DNA of 64,000 nt from Lysinibacillus odysseyi 34hs-1 = NBRC 100172 (GCF_001591965.1 NZ_BCVX01000004.1:186001-250000); one strand, 5' to 3'; counted from the stretch's first letter, positions 36,346 to 46,188 are shown. Notes: generated from the sequence alone by a model not told the origin. A program made the numbers and translations.

Positions 36346-37756
36346 TCTGCATTTAAAATCTGTTGAAGAATTGGCGCCGTTACTTGAATCGAAGCAGTTA
36401 TCGCCTGTGGAGCTGACAAAGGAAATTTTAGAGTTCGCGCATCAAAGCCAAGAGGCGATTAATTCCTATATCGACTTTTATGATGACGAAGCGATAAAAG
36501 CAGCTGAAAAGGCTGAGGCAGAGATAGCAAATGGCGATTACAAAGGGATGTATCACGGGATTCCTCTTGCATTAAAGGATAATTTGTATTTTAAAGATAA
36601 AGTAACGACGATGGCATCGAAAATCCATAAGGACTTTACATCGGATGCAGACGCGACGGTTGTCGAAAAGCTGCGTGAAGCCGGTGTTATTTTTACAGGG
36701 AAACTGAGCATGCATGAGTATGCATGGGGGATTACAAACAATAACCCGCATTACGGACCTGTCCGCAATCCATGGGATACAACGAAAATGCCAGGAGGTT
36801 CAAGCGGCGGCTCCGGTGCTGCTGTGGCAGCAGGTGCCAGTGTTGCATCGCTTGGAACAGATACGGCAGGTTCCATCCGCATTCCGTCTTCGGCTTGCGG
36901 CATTGTCGGGCTGAAGCCTACACATGGCCGTGTCAGTAAGTTCGGATGTTTCCCGCTGGCATGGACGCTTGACCATATCGGGCCGATGACTAAAACGGTA
37001 AAAGATGCGGCTGCGATGCTTGAAATCATTTCAGGATTCGATCATCGGGACCCGACTTGTGTCGATCGCCCTATCGATCAGTACGTAAATTACTTAACAG
37101 GTGACGTGAAGGATTTAGTCATTGGGGTGAATGAGGATTACTTCTTCAAGCAGGTCGATCACGATGTGGAAAATGCCGTCCGCAAAGCGATTGATTTACT
37201 CGTAAGCCAAGGGGCGAAGGTGGAAGTCGTGAAAATTCCATCACTCCAATATGCCGAGTGGGCAGAGCTTGTTACATCCTTATCGGAAGCGTCGGCCATC
37301 CACCACTCCAACTTAAAGACAAGACCAGAGGATTTCGGAAACGATATCCGCCTGCTGTTTGAGCTGGGTGAGCTGCCATCAGCAGTTGATTACTTGCAGG
37401 CTCAGCAGGTAAGAAGACAGCTAAAGGCTGAATTTGCGGAAGCCTTTAAGAAGGTCGATGTATTGATTGCGCCGACATTGCCGGTTGTGGCAAATGATAT
37501 CGGTGATGATACAGTAGACTTGAACGGCGAAAAAGTGGATCTGATTAACAACATCATCCGTTTCACTGGTCCAAGTAACTTAACAGGGCTTCCTGCCTTA
37601 ACGGTTCCATGCGGCTTCAAAGGAAAGCTACCAATCGGCCTTCAAATTATCGGACCAGCCTTCAAGGAAGGCAAAGTATTGAATGTAGGCTATGCGGTTG
37701 AGCAGTGTAATCTGATGGAAGGCAAAAAACCGGAGATTCTATTGGCTAATCGATAA
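36338..37756 (+). CDS. Amidase-signature family amidohydrolase
   Basis: 472 residues from the ATG at 36338, eight bases after AGGAGG. The Ser-cisSer-Lys triad is visible: LALKDNLYFKDK (Lys near 75), PGGSSGGSGAAVAAGASVAS (cis-Ser) and GTDTAGSIRIPSSACG (nucleophile Ser). It hydrolyses an amide or urea-type bond in the cytoplasm. Coupling to an AtzG-like subunit suggests an AtzE-like or related enzyme rather than GatA, since no gatB is present. The substrate is unknown. Confidence 0.9.
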   Translation: MSNLHLKSVEELAPLLESKQLSPVELTKEILEFAHQSQEAINSYIDFYDDEAIKAAEKAEAEIANGDYKGMYHGIPLALKDNLYFKDKVTTMASKIHKDFTSDADATVVEKLREAGVIFTGKLSMHEYAWGITNNNPHYGPVRNPWDTTKMPGGSSGGSGAAVAAGASVASLGTDTAGSIRIPSSACGIVGLKPTHGRVSKFGCFPLAWTLDHIGPMTKTVKDAAAMLEIISGFDHRDPTCVDRPIDQYVNYLTGDVKDLVIGVNEDYFFKQVDHDVENAVRKAIDLLVSQGAKVEVVKIPSLQYAEWAELVTSLSEASAIHHSNLKTRPEDFGNDIRLLFELGELPSAVDYLQAQQVRRQLKAEFAEAFKKVDVLIAPTLPVVANDIGDDTVDLNGEKVDLINNIIRFTGPSNLTGLPALTVPCGFKGKLPIGLQIIGPAFKEGKVLNVGYAVEQCNLMEGKKPEILLANR

Positions 37757-37800
37757 GATTCCCCGCAGCTAAATAGTTTGGCAGAAAACAACTTTTTAAT

Positions 37801-37845
37801 AGCACTTATGAATTTAGGCTTTATTCTAAACTTCATAAGTGCTTT
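37801..37845 (+). terminator. Terminator of the amidase operon
   Basis: AGCACTTATGAA pairs perfectly with TTCATAAGTGCT, with an extra TTTAG/CTAAA pair inside, followed by TTTA. Confidence 0.85.
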
Positions 37846-37920
37846 ACTATTTAGTTGGGAGATACATAAATAGAGTGATTATACGATTGGAACCGGATCA
37901 GGAAGTTGGAGGATAGAAGC

Positions 37921-39213
37921 TTGGGAAATTTACTATTAGCCGCAGTTATATTTATTATCACATTAGCACTCGTGATTTGGCAGCCGAGAAATCTAAATAT
38001 CGGGTGGTCAGCAGGCGGCGGTGCAGCAGCCGCACTCATCGTCGGGGTAGTTGATGTTAGTGATGTGCTTGCTGTAGTCGGTATTACTTGGAATGCAACG
38101 CTATTATTTATTGCAATCATTATCATTTCGTTAGTGCTGGATGAAATCGGCCTGTTTGAATGGGCTGCACTTCATATGGCCCGCATCGCAAAGGGGAATG
38201 GCATCAGGATGTTTATGTATGTCATGGTGCTTGGGGCAATTGTGGCAGCATTTTTCGCGAATGACGGAGCAGCGTTGATCTTGACGCCGATTGTGCTGGC
38301 GATGGTTCGCCATTTGAAATTTAGTGAAAAAATGATTTTGCCGTTCATTATGGGGAGCGGATTTATAGCGGATACAACATCCCTTCCGTTTTTGATCAGT
38401 AATCTGGTCAATATTGTAGCGGCCGACTTCTTTGGTGTCGGCTTTATGGAGTATACGCTGCGGATGTTTATCCCGAATTTGTTTTCGTTGCTAGCGACGA
38501 TTATTGTCCTGCTATTGTATTTCCGCAAGTCAATCCCGTTAACATATGAGCTCGGCATGCTAAAAGAGCCGGCTGAAGCAATCCGGGACAAAAAACTGTT
38601 TATGCTGGCATGGCCGGTTATGGCTATTTTACTGCTCGGCTACTTTACAGCTGAGCTTATTCATGTGCCGGAAAGTGTGATTGGCTGGATCATTGCAGTA
38701 TTCCTGCTTGGCATGGCCCGCAAAAGTCCGGCTGTTAATACAAAGGCCATCATGAAGGGGGCGCCTTGGAATATCGTATTCTTTTCCATCGGTATGTATT
38801 TGGTCGTATACGGTTTGGGGAATGCGGGATTTACGAAGGCACTGGCAGCTGTTATTGAATGGACGGCAGAAGGCGGTTTATTTACGGCAACGATTGGCAT
38901 GGGCTTTATCGCCGCATTCTTATCTTCCGTTATGAATAATTTACCGACCGTCATGATTGATGCATTGGCGATTGCCGAAACACATACAACGGGTGTTATT
39001 CGGGATTCACTTATTTATGCGAATGTCATCGGTTCGGATCTAGGGCCGAAAATTACGCCGATCGGTTCTTTAGCGACTCTTGTCTGGCTGCATGTGCTGT
39101 CGAATAAAGGAATCAAAATCTCATGGGGGCAGTACTTTAAGACAGGGATTGTGCTTACGATCCCGATTTTGTTCGTTACATTGGTGGGGCTGTATATCAC
39201 GTTTTTGATTTAG
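37921..39213 (+). CDS. arsB: ArsB-type arsenite/anion efflux permease
   Basis: 430 residues from TTG at 37921, which has GGAGG eight bases upstream; the TTG at 37906 lies before that site. It is a polytopic protein (about 11 segments) of the ArsB/NhaD superfamily. Typical segments are [55 protein letters not shown] and [19 protein letters not shown]. ArsB exports arsenite using the proton gradient. No arsR, arsC or arsA is adjacent, so the operon context for arsenic is missing and another anion is possible. Confidence 0.85.
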   Translation: MGNLLLAAVIFIITLALVIWQPRNLNIGWSAGGGAAAALIVGVVDVSDVLAVVGITWNATLLFIAIIIISLVLDEIGLFEWAALHMARIAKGNGIRMFMYVMVLGAIVAAFFANDGAALILTPIVLAMVRHLKFSEKMILPFIMGSGFIADTTSLPFLISNLVNIVAADFFGVGFMEYTLRMFIPNLFSLLATIIVLLLYFRKSIPLTYELGMLKEPAEAIRDKKLFMLAWPVMAILLLGYFTAELIHVPESVIGWIIAVFLLGMARKSPAVNTKAIMKGAPWNIVFFSIGMYLVVYGLGNAGFTKALAAVIEWTAEGGLFTATIGMGFIAAFLSSVMNNLPTVMIDALAIAETHTTGVIRDSLIYANVIGSDLGPKITPIGSLATLVWLHVLSNKGIKISWGQYFKTGIVLTIPILFVTLVGLYITFLI

Positions 39214-39552
39214 CGGTTTTTCGATTTTATGGGGTATTTTACTATATTGATGAAGGGCGCAATAAAAATGGGGCGGCAAAATGCAAAAACAACTGCATTG
39301 TTACCTAGTCAGCTATATACTCTATTTTTGGCTGATATGACAACGGCGATTGCCCATTACGTAATAGAACTGCATTCCTTTGTCTTGAAATACCTTATAT
39401 TGATTTTTTAAATCCGGCTATTTTCATATACACTGCCAATCCCTTTTATCAAAATAGACGAAGTAAACAGAGTGTAAAGAGTATGTTATATTTTATTGGT
39501 TTTTACCAAGAGTGCACGTTTCTCTTCTATTATAAAAGAGGGAGGGACTTGC
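39214..39552. other. Gene-free stretch before glpP
   Basis: A 60-codon frame at 39229 lacks a ribosome site. A TTATAT-like -10 near 39485 may belong to glpP. Nothing else is supported. Confidence 0.45.
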
Positions 39553-40152
39553 ATGTTAAATGTATTTCATGAAAGGCTTGAAAAGCACCGGTTGATCGCT
39601 GCCATCAAAGAGCCGAAAGCACTCGAGAAGGCGGTCAAATACAAAGATAATTTAAGTGCGGTCATTTTAATGACAGGAAATATTTTGACGGTCCATCAGT
39701 ATGTTAAGCTGCTGCATGATGCGGGGCTGCCGGTTATTTTGCATGTGGAGAAGATTGGCGGTCTGCAGCTGGATCAGTACGGTATCGATTTCCTCTATAA
39801 TATCGTAAAACCGTTTGCGATCGTGACGACAAAATCGAATGTGATCAAAAAGGCAAAGCAGAAGAAAATGTTTGTCGTTCAGCGGGTTTTTTTGATTGAT
39901 ACGGAAGTGTATTGTCAGTTGGAGCAATCGGTCAATGACTCGGCGGCGGATATGATTGAGATTATGCCATGCAGAGCACCCGATTTTATCAGGAAGCTTT
40001 CGCTTGTGACGGATAAACCTTTACTAACGGGCGGGCTGCTGAATACGGAAAAGGATGCGATCGAGGCATTGCAAAGCGGGGCAGCGGCCGTAACGACATC
40101 CAATACGGAGCTATGGAAAAGAAGCATTCACAATTACGATACAATTACTTAA
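39553..40152 (+). CDS. glpP: GlpP-family glycerol-3-phosphate-responsive antiterminator
   Basis: 199 residues from the ATG at 39553 with GGGAGGGA upstream. It follows the GlpP fold (TIM-barrel-like RNA-binding protein): HRLIAAIKEPKALEKA, ILMTGNILTV, HVEKIGGLQLDQYGIDFL, IEIMPCRAPDFI and LLTGGLLNTEKDAIEALQSG with AVTTSN near the end. In Bacillus GlpP binds glycerol-3-phosphate and lets transcription pass leader terminators of glp genes. The terminator-like leader right downstream (40229-40282), ahead of the ugp-type operon, is the obvious target here. Confidence 0.9.
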   Translation: MLNVFHERLEKHRLIAAIKEPKALEKAVKYKDNLSAVILMTGNILTVHQYVKLLHDAGLPVILHVEKIGGLQLDQYGIDFLYNIVKPFAIVTTKSNVIKKAKQKKMFVVQRVFLIDTEVYCQLEQSVNDSAADMIEIMPCRAPDFIRKLSLVTDKPLLTGGLLNTEKDAIEALQSGAAAVTTSNTELWKRSIHNYDTIT

Positions 40153-40228
40153 TACGGAGTCAATGCTGGATTAACAATCACCTTTTATAGTAGTAAGTGA
40201 GAAGTAAATAGACTCAGGCGCTGATAAG

Positions 40229-40282
40229 AGAGGCCGCAATTTGTTGTGTAGGAGGTTACACGGCTTTTTGCGGTCTCTTTTT
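40229..40282 (+). promoter_or_regulatory. Leader terminator/antiterminator of the ugp-type operon
   Basis: AGAGGCCGCAA pairs (one G-T) with TTGCGGTCTCT, followed by TTTTTATG. The loop contains a second GTGTA/TACAC hairpin. It stands 30 bases before the first transporter gene and 75 after glpP. Position and form fit a GlpP-controlled intrinsic terminator. Confidence 0.7.
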
Positions 40283-40313
40283 ATGCTGTCTGGAATAATT
40301 GGGAGGAGATTGG

Positions 40314-41612
40314 ATGAAGACTTTATCAAGGTTTTGGTTGTTGTTCATGGCGGTAGTATTTTTAGCGGCGTGCTCGGACGAAGAGGGGGACTCTTCAGGT
40401 GCTGCCGCATCAGGCGACAAGGTAAAAATTGAATATTGGCATGTGAATGCCGAGACACAAGGCGGCAAGACAGTTGAAGAGCTGGTGAAAGAGTTCAATG
40501 CCCAAAGTGACACAGTAGAGGTAGTAGCAAAGTTTAATCCAGATATGTATAAAGGATTGATGCAAAATCTGCAGGCAGAAGCCGCAGCGGGTAATGCGCC
40601 GGCTGTTGTGCAGATTGGCTGGGCGTTTTTGGATTATTTCTCTAACAACTTTTCCTATACAGAACCACAGTCGATCATCGATCAGTATTTCACAGAAGAC
40701 AAAACATTTTTAACAGATCATTTCCTGCCGAATGTGATGGATCTGGCGAAAAACAGTGAAGGTTCTCAAGTAGGGATTCCTTATTCATTAAGCAATCCGG
40801 TGCTGTATATTAACCGGGATTTACTGCGTGAGGCGGGTTTGGATGAAAACGGTCCAAAAACGTGGCAGGAAGTACAGCAATTCTCAAAGGTGATTAAAGA
40901 GAAAACGGGCAAATACGGCTTCTATTTACAGGAACCGGCCGATAACTGGGCAACGCAGGCGTTACTGGAAAGCAATGGTGCGCAAATGATCACGAATGGC
41001 AAGGCGACATTTGCCTCACCGGAAGGAATAGAAGCATATTCGTTGTGGGCAGATATGATAGTAAAGGAAAAAACAGCGCTGCATATCGGCTGGGATCAAG
41101 GGATTCAGAGCTTTATCGATGGCAATGTAGCGATGCTTTATACAACGATTGCACAGCGTTCAAATGTACAAAACAATGCACAGTTTGATGTAGCAACAGT
41201 GAAATCGCCGGTCTGGGAAGGGAAAGAGGTGAAATTGCCAGCAGGTGGAGCGATGCTTGCTATTACCGCTCAGAAGGAGGAGCAGCAAAAAGCAGCATGG
41301 GAATTCATGAAGTTTTTGTATAGCGTAGAATCGGTAGCTAAATGGACAAAAGGTACAGGTTATGTGCCGCCGCGTGAAGGGGTGGCAGATGCAGAAAATG
41401 GGTTGAAGCAATTCCTTGAAGAAAATGAAATGATGCAGGCGGCGGTAGACCAAATGGATGTTATCGTTCCTTGGACTTCATTCCCGGGAGATGCGGGCTT
41501 GCAGGCGGAACAGCTGTTACTGGATATGCGTGATCAAATTTTAGGCGGCACTATTACAGCGGAGGAAGGTTTAACATCAACACAGGATGCGATTAATGAA
41601 TTACTGAAATAA
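40314..41612 (+). CDS. ugpB: Extracellular solute-binding lipoprotein (UgpB-like)
   Basis: 432 residues from the ATG at 40314, with GGGAGGAG upstream. A lipoprotein signal ends in LAAC with the lipidated Cys at 20. The mature part is a family 1 binding protein: KIEYWHVNAETQGGKTVEEL, AAAGNAPAVVQIGWAFLDYF, IPYSLSNPVLYINRDLLREA and the closing QDAINELLK. It captures the substrate for the permease genes that follow. Neighbouring GlpP and the HAD phosphatase favour sn-glycerol-3-phosphate or a glycerophosphodiester; sugar specificity is not excluded. Confidence 0.88.
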   Translation: MKTLSRFWLLFMAVVFLAACSDEEGDSSGAAASGDKVKIEYWHVNAETQGGKTVEELVKEFNAQSDTVEVVAKFNPDMYKGLMQNLQAEAAAGNAPAVVQIGWAFLDYFSNNFSYTEPQSIIDQYFTEDKTFLTDHFLPNVMDLAKNSEGSQVGIPYSLSNPVLYINRDLLREAGLDENGPKTWQEVQQFSKVIKEKTGKYGFYLQEPADNWATQALLESNGAQMITNGKATFASPEGIEAYSLWADMIVKEKTALHIGWDQGIQSFIDGNVAMLYTTIAQRSNVQNNAQFDVATVKSPVWEGKEVKLPAGGAMLAITAQKEEQQKAAWEFMKFLYSVESVAKWTKGTGYVPPREGVADAENGLKQFLEENEMMQAAVDQMDVIVPWTSFPGDAGLQAEQLLLDMRDQILGGTITAEEGLTSTQDAINELLK

Positions 41613-41673
41613 TATCTACTATCGGTGGGTATGCATTGCCCACCGGTTTTGATCCGGTGAAAGTGGTGAGATA

Positions 41674-42591
41674 ATGAGTGCTTTGGCAGCATCTTTTAAA
41701 AAAATATCGGCAAATAAGCAGGCATTGTTTGCCTATAGTATGCTTTTTCCTTCTGTCGTCATCATGGCGGTATTTATGTTCTGGCCGTTTCTTTACACAA
41801 TTTATTTAAGTTTTTTTGATTGGAATATGATCAAGCCGACAAAGGAATTTGTTGGCCTGCAAAATTATATCGAAGTTTTAAAGGATCCGCTCACGTATAA
41901 AGTATTTGGGAATTCGGCTGTATATATTTTTATTCTGCTCCTTCTTAACTTTACCGTACCGTATATTTTTGCGTTCATTCTTGACTTTGTTATCGGCAGG
42001 ATGAAGAGCTTTTATAAAAGTGCCTTCTTTTTGCCGGCTTTTATTTCATTAGTAGTAGGCTCAATTTTGTTTACATGGATTTTGAATCCTGTATCAGGAC
42101 CTGTGGCTATTGTGATGGGCTGGTTCGGACTTGAAATGCCTATTTGGAGCAAGCTGGACGGCTGGGTTATTTTCATTCTTTCCCTTATTACTTCATGGAA
42201 AATTTTCGGCTATAACTTTATATTACTGTACGCATCCATTAACGGCATCTCGAGGGAAGTTATTGAAGCGGCAAGGCTGGACAATGTCCCGTTATGGAAA
42301 ATTTTCTTTCATATCGTTGTGCCGATGAGCAGTGCGACGGGCATCTATATTTTCATTATTACGATTGTGCAGGGGCTTCAGTTTGCCTTTACACCGATCA
42401 AGGTCATTACGCAGGGCGGCCCTAACTATGCAAGTTCGAATGTCATTTACCATGCTTATCATGAGGCGTTTGTCTTGTACCGGACAGGCCATTCAGCCGC
42501 ATTGTCGATTTTAACGATGGTGATTTTTGTCATCCTGCTGATCGTGGAATTCAAATATGTAGAGAGAGGTATTTACTATGAAAATAAGTAA
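41674..42591 (+). CDS. ugpA: ABC transporter permease (UgpA-like)
   Basis: 305 residues with GGTGAG before the ATG. Six membrane segments are visible. The EAA loop that contacts the ATPase reads EVIEAARLDNVPLWKIFFHI, with VVPMSS after it. This is the MalF/UgpA half of an inner-membrane channel. It overlaps the next permease by 14 bases. Confidence 0.9.
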   Translation: MSALAASFKKISANKQALFAYSMLFPSVVIMAVFMFWPFLYTIYLSFFDWNMIKPTKEFVGLQNYIEVLKDPLTYKVFGNSAVYIFILLLLNFTVPYIFAFILDFVIGRMKSFYKSAFFLPAFISLVVGSILFTWILNPVSGPVAIVMGWFGLEMPIWSKLDGWVIFILSLITSWKIFGYNFILLYASINGISREVIEAARLDNVPLWKIFFHIVVPMSSATGIYIFIITIVQGLQFAFTPIKVITQGGPNYASSNVIYHAYHEAFVLYRTGHSAALSILTMVIFVILLIVEFKYVERGIYYENK

Positions 42592-43402
42592 AAACATATC
42601 GATACCTTGGCATATTGCCTTTCTGATTACGATATTTCTATTGATTTTCCCGATTGTTTTTGCGGTTGGTTCATCTTTTACATCACTGCAGGATGCTTAT
42701 AACCATCCATTAGCGCTTTTCCCGCTCAATCCAACGCTGGAAAACTATCAAGCCTTTTTTGATAGCTTACCGGCAATAAAAATTGCGATAAATACATTCA
42801 TCATTGCATCGGTCGTTACTCTCTTTAAGGTAGTGACCTCCTTCATGGCTGCATATGCCTTTGTGTATTTTATCTTTAAAGGCAAAAACACGCTGTATTT
42901 TATGTTGATCAGCACGATTTTCCTGCCGTTTACTGTGACGATGATTCCTAATTATTTAATTATCTCGAATCTGGGACTAAGTGATTCACTATGGGGTGTA
43001 GTATTGCCGCAGCTGGCAGATGCCATGGGGATTTTCCTGTTAACACAGGCTTTACGAACGATTCCTGTATCGCTTATTGAAGTAGCAAGGCTCGATGATA
43101 TGAGCCACTGGCAGATCATGAAGGATATTGTACTGCCACTGGCAAGACCGGCAGTCACCTCAACAAGTATCTGGTTTTTTATTACAGCCTGGAACGAATA
43201 TGTATGGCCGGTACTGATTTTGAAAAGCACGGAAAACTTCACGCTTCCGTTAGCTTTACAGATGTATATCAGCTCTGAGGGCGGTACGAACTTTACGGTA
43301 GCGATGGCTGTATCGGTAGTTACGATGATTATTCCACTCGCATTATATTTGATGTTCCAACGCTATATTATCGGAACATTTACTTCATCCGGGATTAAAT
43401 AG
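42578..43402 (+). CDS. ugpE: ABC transporter permease (UgpE-like)
   Basis: 274 residues with six membrane segments. The EAA loop is LIEVARLDDMSHWQIMKDIV followed by LPLARPA, the MalG/UgpE form. The start lies within the end of the preceding permease gene, so the two are translationally coupled. It pairs with the UgpA-like subunit. Confidence 0.9.
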   Translation: MKISKNISIPWHIAFLITIFLLIFPIVFAVGSSFTSLQDAYNHPLALFPLNPTLENYQAFFDSLPAIKIAINTFIIASVVTLFKVVTSFMAAYAFVYFIFKGKNTLYFMLISTIFLPFTVTMIPNYLIISNLGLSDSLWGVVLPQLADAMGIFLLTQALRTIPVSLIEVARLDDMSHWQIMKDIVLPLARPAVTSTSIWFFITAWNEYVWPVLILKSTENFTLPLALQMYISSEGGTNFTVAMAVSVVTMIIPLALYLMFQRYIIGTFTSSGIK

Positions 43403-43413
43403 GAGGAGCGGCC

Positions 43414-44526
43414 ATGAAAGAAATTCGTTTTGAAAACGTGAAAAAAAGCTATGGACATACAGAAGTAGTGAAAAATTTAAATTTCAGCATCCATGAAGGG
43501 GAGCGTCTGATTTTGCTCGGTCCATCAGGCTGTGGAAAATCAACAACACTGCGCATGATTGCAGGACTCGAGGATGTCTCGTCCGGGAATTTATATATGG
43601 GCGGCAAGTTAGTGAATGATGTTCCGAGCGGTAAACGGGAAGTCGCGATGGTATTTCAGAACTACGCCCTTTATCCGCATATGACGGTAAAGCAAAATAT
43701 TGTGTATGCGCTCCGCATGAAGAAGGTACCTAAAAAGGAAATTGCCGCCCGGCTGGAGGACGCACTGGCGATGCTGCAGTTAAGAGGCTTGGAGGACCGC
43801 CTGCCAAAGGACTTATCAGGCGGGCAAAGACAGCGTGTAGCTTTGGCGCGTGCTGTCGTAAAGCAGGCGGATTTCTTTTTACTCGATGAACCTCTTTCGA
43901 ATTTAGATGCACAGCTTCGTGTTTCTGCGCGGAAAGAGCTGGTCAAAATTCATGAAAAGTATAAGCAGACCATTGTGTATGTGACACATGACCAAATCGA
44001 GGCGATGACAGTAGGCGACCGGATTGCCCTATTGAATGAGGGAGTACTGCAAATGCTGGATACCCCTGAAAACGTCTATCACCGGCCTGCTAACATTTTT
44101 ACCGCAAAATTTATCGGGGCGCCGCCAACGAATATTTTAGAAATGGTCTATTATGATAAGCATATCCGTTTCGGCGATCAAAAGATGAGCATTCCTAATG
44201 AGTGGATTCAGCATATTCAAAAAGCAAACGCCAGGGAAATGGTTTTCGGTATTCGTCCGGAGCATCTGGAAATCATGGAGGAGCACGGGGAAAATACGAT
44301 GTATGCCATTGTCAGGGCGATAGAAAACTTAGGAGCGGAATATGCGGTCTATTTAACGTTTAATAATGAGGAAGTCATTGCACTGAGCCCCCATAAGGAG
44401 TGGCGGGTAGGAGAGCAGGTTTACATTCGTCCAAACGTTCAGCATATGCATATATTTGATATGGCCACGACCAATTCTATCGGCTATCCGGAAAAAATGG
44501 TGAATAGAGTACCTGTATTCAATTAA
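43414..44526 (+). CDS. ugpC: ABC transporter ATP-binding protein (UgpC/MalK type)
   Basis: 370 residues with AGGAGGAG before the ATG. Walker A is GPSGCGKST, the Q-loop FQNYALYPHM, the signature LSGGQRQR, Walker B FFLLDEPLSNLD and the switch His in YVTHDQIEAM. The C-terminal third is the regulatory OB/TOBE part of the MalK family (FGIRPEHLEIMEE). It energises the permease pair. MalK-type ATPases are sometimes shared between importers. Confidence 0.93.
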   Translation: MKEIRFENVKKSYGHTEVVKNLNFSIHEGERLILLGPSGCGKSTTLRMIAGLEDVSSGNLYMGGKLVNDVPSGKREVAMVFQNYALYPHMTVKQNIVYALRMKKVPKKEIAARLEDALAMLQLRGLEDRLPKDLSGGQRQRVALARAVVKQADFFLLDEPLSNLDAQLRVSARKELVKIHEKYKQTIVYVTHDQIEAMTVGDRIALLNEGVLQMLDTPENVYHRPANIFTAKFIGAPPTNILEMVYYDKHIRFGDQKMSIPNEWIQHIQKANAREMVFGIRPEHLEIMEEHGENTMYAIVRAIENLGAEYAVYLTFNNEEVIALSPHKEWRVGEQVYIRPNVQHMHIFDMATTNSIGYPEKMVNRVPVFN

Positions 44527-44546
44527 ACGACATGGAGGAGTTTACG

Positions 44547-45377
44547 ATGAAGGTTTGTTATTCAGATTTAGTGCTCATTACAAATGAGATTGTTGAAAAT
44601 GTTGAAAAGTTAATCCAGCATGGTGCTGATGTTGTAGAGCTTCTAATGGATGGAGATAAATGGGATGAGATGGAGGCGTTATTCCCCGTTTTAGCCGAAC
44701 AGCTATGTGCTTTGGATGTAGCGTATACTGTCCATCCGCCGGCATGGGATATAAATTTAACAAGCGAAAATAAGGCAATCCGTGAAGCATCATTTTTGGA
44801 ATATAAAAAGGCCATTGAGTTTGCGGGTAAAATTGATGCACAGCATGTGGTCATCCACCCGGGCTTTTGCTTTGCACCGCAATTCAGCAAGGAAACAGGA
44901 AGACAGCGGGCAAAAATGTATATTCAGCAGCTATGCGAGATTGCAAAGCCATTACATGTAACTCTCGCAATAGAGAATGTCGGCTACAATGGAACATCGT
45001 TGTTTACGCAAAAGGAATATGAAGTTTTTTTAGAGGGTGTTGATGGCAACGCAAAATATTTGATTGATGTCGGTCATGCGAATCTGAACGGATGGGATAT
45101 TGCTTCTGCGATTTATCATGTGAAGGATCGCTTAGCGGGACTGCATTTACATGACAATGACGGAAAGAGTGATCAGCATCTGCCGGTTGGTGAAGGAACA
45201 ATCGATTGGTCGTCTATTTTTGACGTGTTATGTACGGAGCAAATCGATTGTGAGCTTGTGCTAGAATATGCTCCCGGAACAGATTTGAACATGCTGCAAA
45301 AAGGGAAAGAACGATTAGTAAATGAGCTTTCCAATAACGAAAAGGTGGGGCATGTTAGTGAAGATAGAGCTTTTTGA
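44547..45377 (+). CDS. Sugar phosphate isomerase/epimerase-like TIM barrel
   Basis: 276 residues from the ATG at 44547, with GGAGGAG upstream. It is an AP-endonuclease-2/xylose-isomerase-like barrel with the metal ligand set HVVIHPG (His), LAIENVG (Glu), LIDVGHANLN (Asp, His), LHLHDNDGKSDQHLPVGEG (His pair) and VLEYAPG (Glu). It acts in the cytoplasm on an unidentified substrate, presumably derived from what the transporter imports. Its last 26 bases overlap the HAD gene. Confidence 0.85.
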   Translation: MKVCYSDLVLITNEIVENVEKLIQHGADVVELLMDGDKWDEMEALFPVLAEQLCALDVAYTVHPPAWDINLTSENKAIREASFLEYKKAIEFAGKIDAQHVVIHPGFCFAPQFSKETGRQRAKMYIQQLCEIAKPLHVTLAIENVGYNGTSLFTQKEYEVFLEGVDGNAKYLIDVGHANLNGWDIASAIYHVKDRLAGLHLHDNDGKSDQHLPVGEGTIDWSSIFDVLCTEQIDCELVLEYAPGTDLNMLQKGKERLVNELSNNEKVGHVSEDRAF

Positions 45378-46137
45378 TGCTTTCTGCTTTGACCTCGATG
45401 GTACAGTGTATGTGAGCGATACCGTGCTGCCGCATGTACTGGAAACAATGTCAAAGTTGAGGAAGGCGAATAAAAAAATATTATTCATTTCCAATTCACC
45501 GACACAGTCGAGAGCAAGTGCCGTCAAAAAATTACGCAGCTTTGGAATTGCTGTTCAGGAGGAGGAAGTGCTAACGGCTGCTTATTTAGCAGCCAAGTAC
45601 ATGGCTGAAAATCATGACGACAGTAAAACGTATATTGTGGGAGAAACCGCATTGTATGAGGAGTTTAAAAATCTTGGCGTGGAAGAGACGAAAAATCCCC
45701 TCGATGCAACACATGTGGTGGTAGGGCTGGACCGGGATTTCACATACCAAAAATTGAACAACGCGATGCTGGCTGTCCGTAACGGGGCACAGCTGATCGT
45801 GACGAATCCGGATCCTGCCTGTCCTGTTCCCGGAGGACTGCAGGCAGATACGATGTCTCTTGCAAAAGCGATAGCTACAGCAGCGGAGATGAAAATCGAG
45901 ACGATCATTGGCAAGCCGACACCCTATTTTGCCAATGCGATGCTGGAGCTATTGAACGTGCAGGCAAAGCGCTGTCTCATTATAGGTGACAGGCTCGAAA
46001 CAGATATTCTGCTCGGGAAAACAGTAGGAATGCCTACTTGTTTAGTATTAACGGGTGCTTCCACACTCCAGCATGCCGAACAAGCAGCCTACAAACCTGA
46101 TTATGTTGTTCCGCATCTGGGTGAATTCATTTTATAG
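45352..46137 (+). CDS. HAD-IIA family phosphatase (NagD/AraL type)
   Basis: 261 residues from the ATG at 45352 with AAAGGTGGGG upstream; the start at 45322 would overlap further. HAD motifs: CFDLDGTVY (nucleophile and acid Asp), FISNSPTQS, GKPTPYF (Lys) and GDRLETDILLGKTVG (metal Asp). NagD/AraL members dephosphorylate small phosphates such as glycerol-1-phosphate, glycolate or sugar phosphates. It ends the transporter operon, so it probably acts on the imported phosphorylated compound. Confidence 0.9.
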   Translation: MLVKIELFDAFCFDLDGTVYVSDTVLPHVLETMSKLRKANKKILFISNSPTQSRASAVKKLRSFGIAVQEEEVLTAAYLAAKYMAENHDDSKTYIVGETALYEEFKNLGVEETKNPLDATHVVVGLDRDFTYQKLNNAMLAVRNGAQLIVTNPDPACPVPGGLQADTMSLAKAIATAAEMKIETIIGKPTPYFANAMLELLNVQAKRCLIIGDRLETDILLGKTVGMPTCLVLTGASTLQHAEQAAYKPDYVVPHLGEFIL

Positions 46138-46147
46138 CTTTACACGT

Positions 46148-46188
46148 AATACCATTGCCGATCTGATAAACGGATTGGTGATGGTATT
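46148..46188 (+). terminator. Terminator of the ugp-type operon
   Basis: AATACCAT..CC pairs with GG..ATGGTATT in an imperfect hairpin 11 bases past the stop, followed by TA. Confidence 0.6.

Noticed and set aside
39229-39411. 60-codon frame between arsB and glpP
   Set aside because: No ribosome site and no protein-like pattern.
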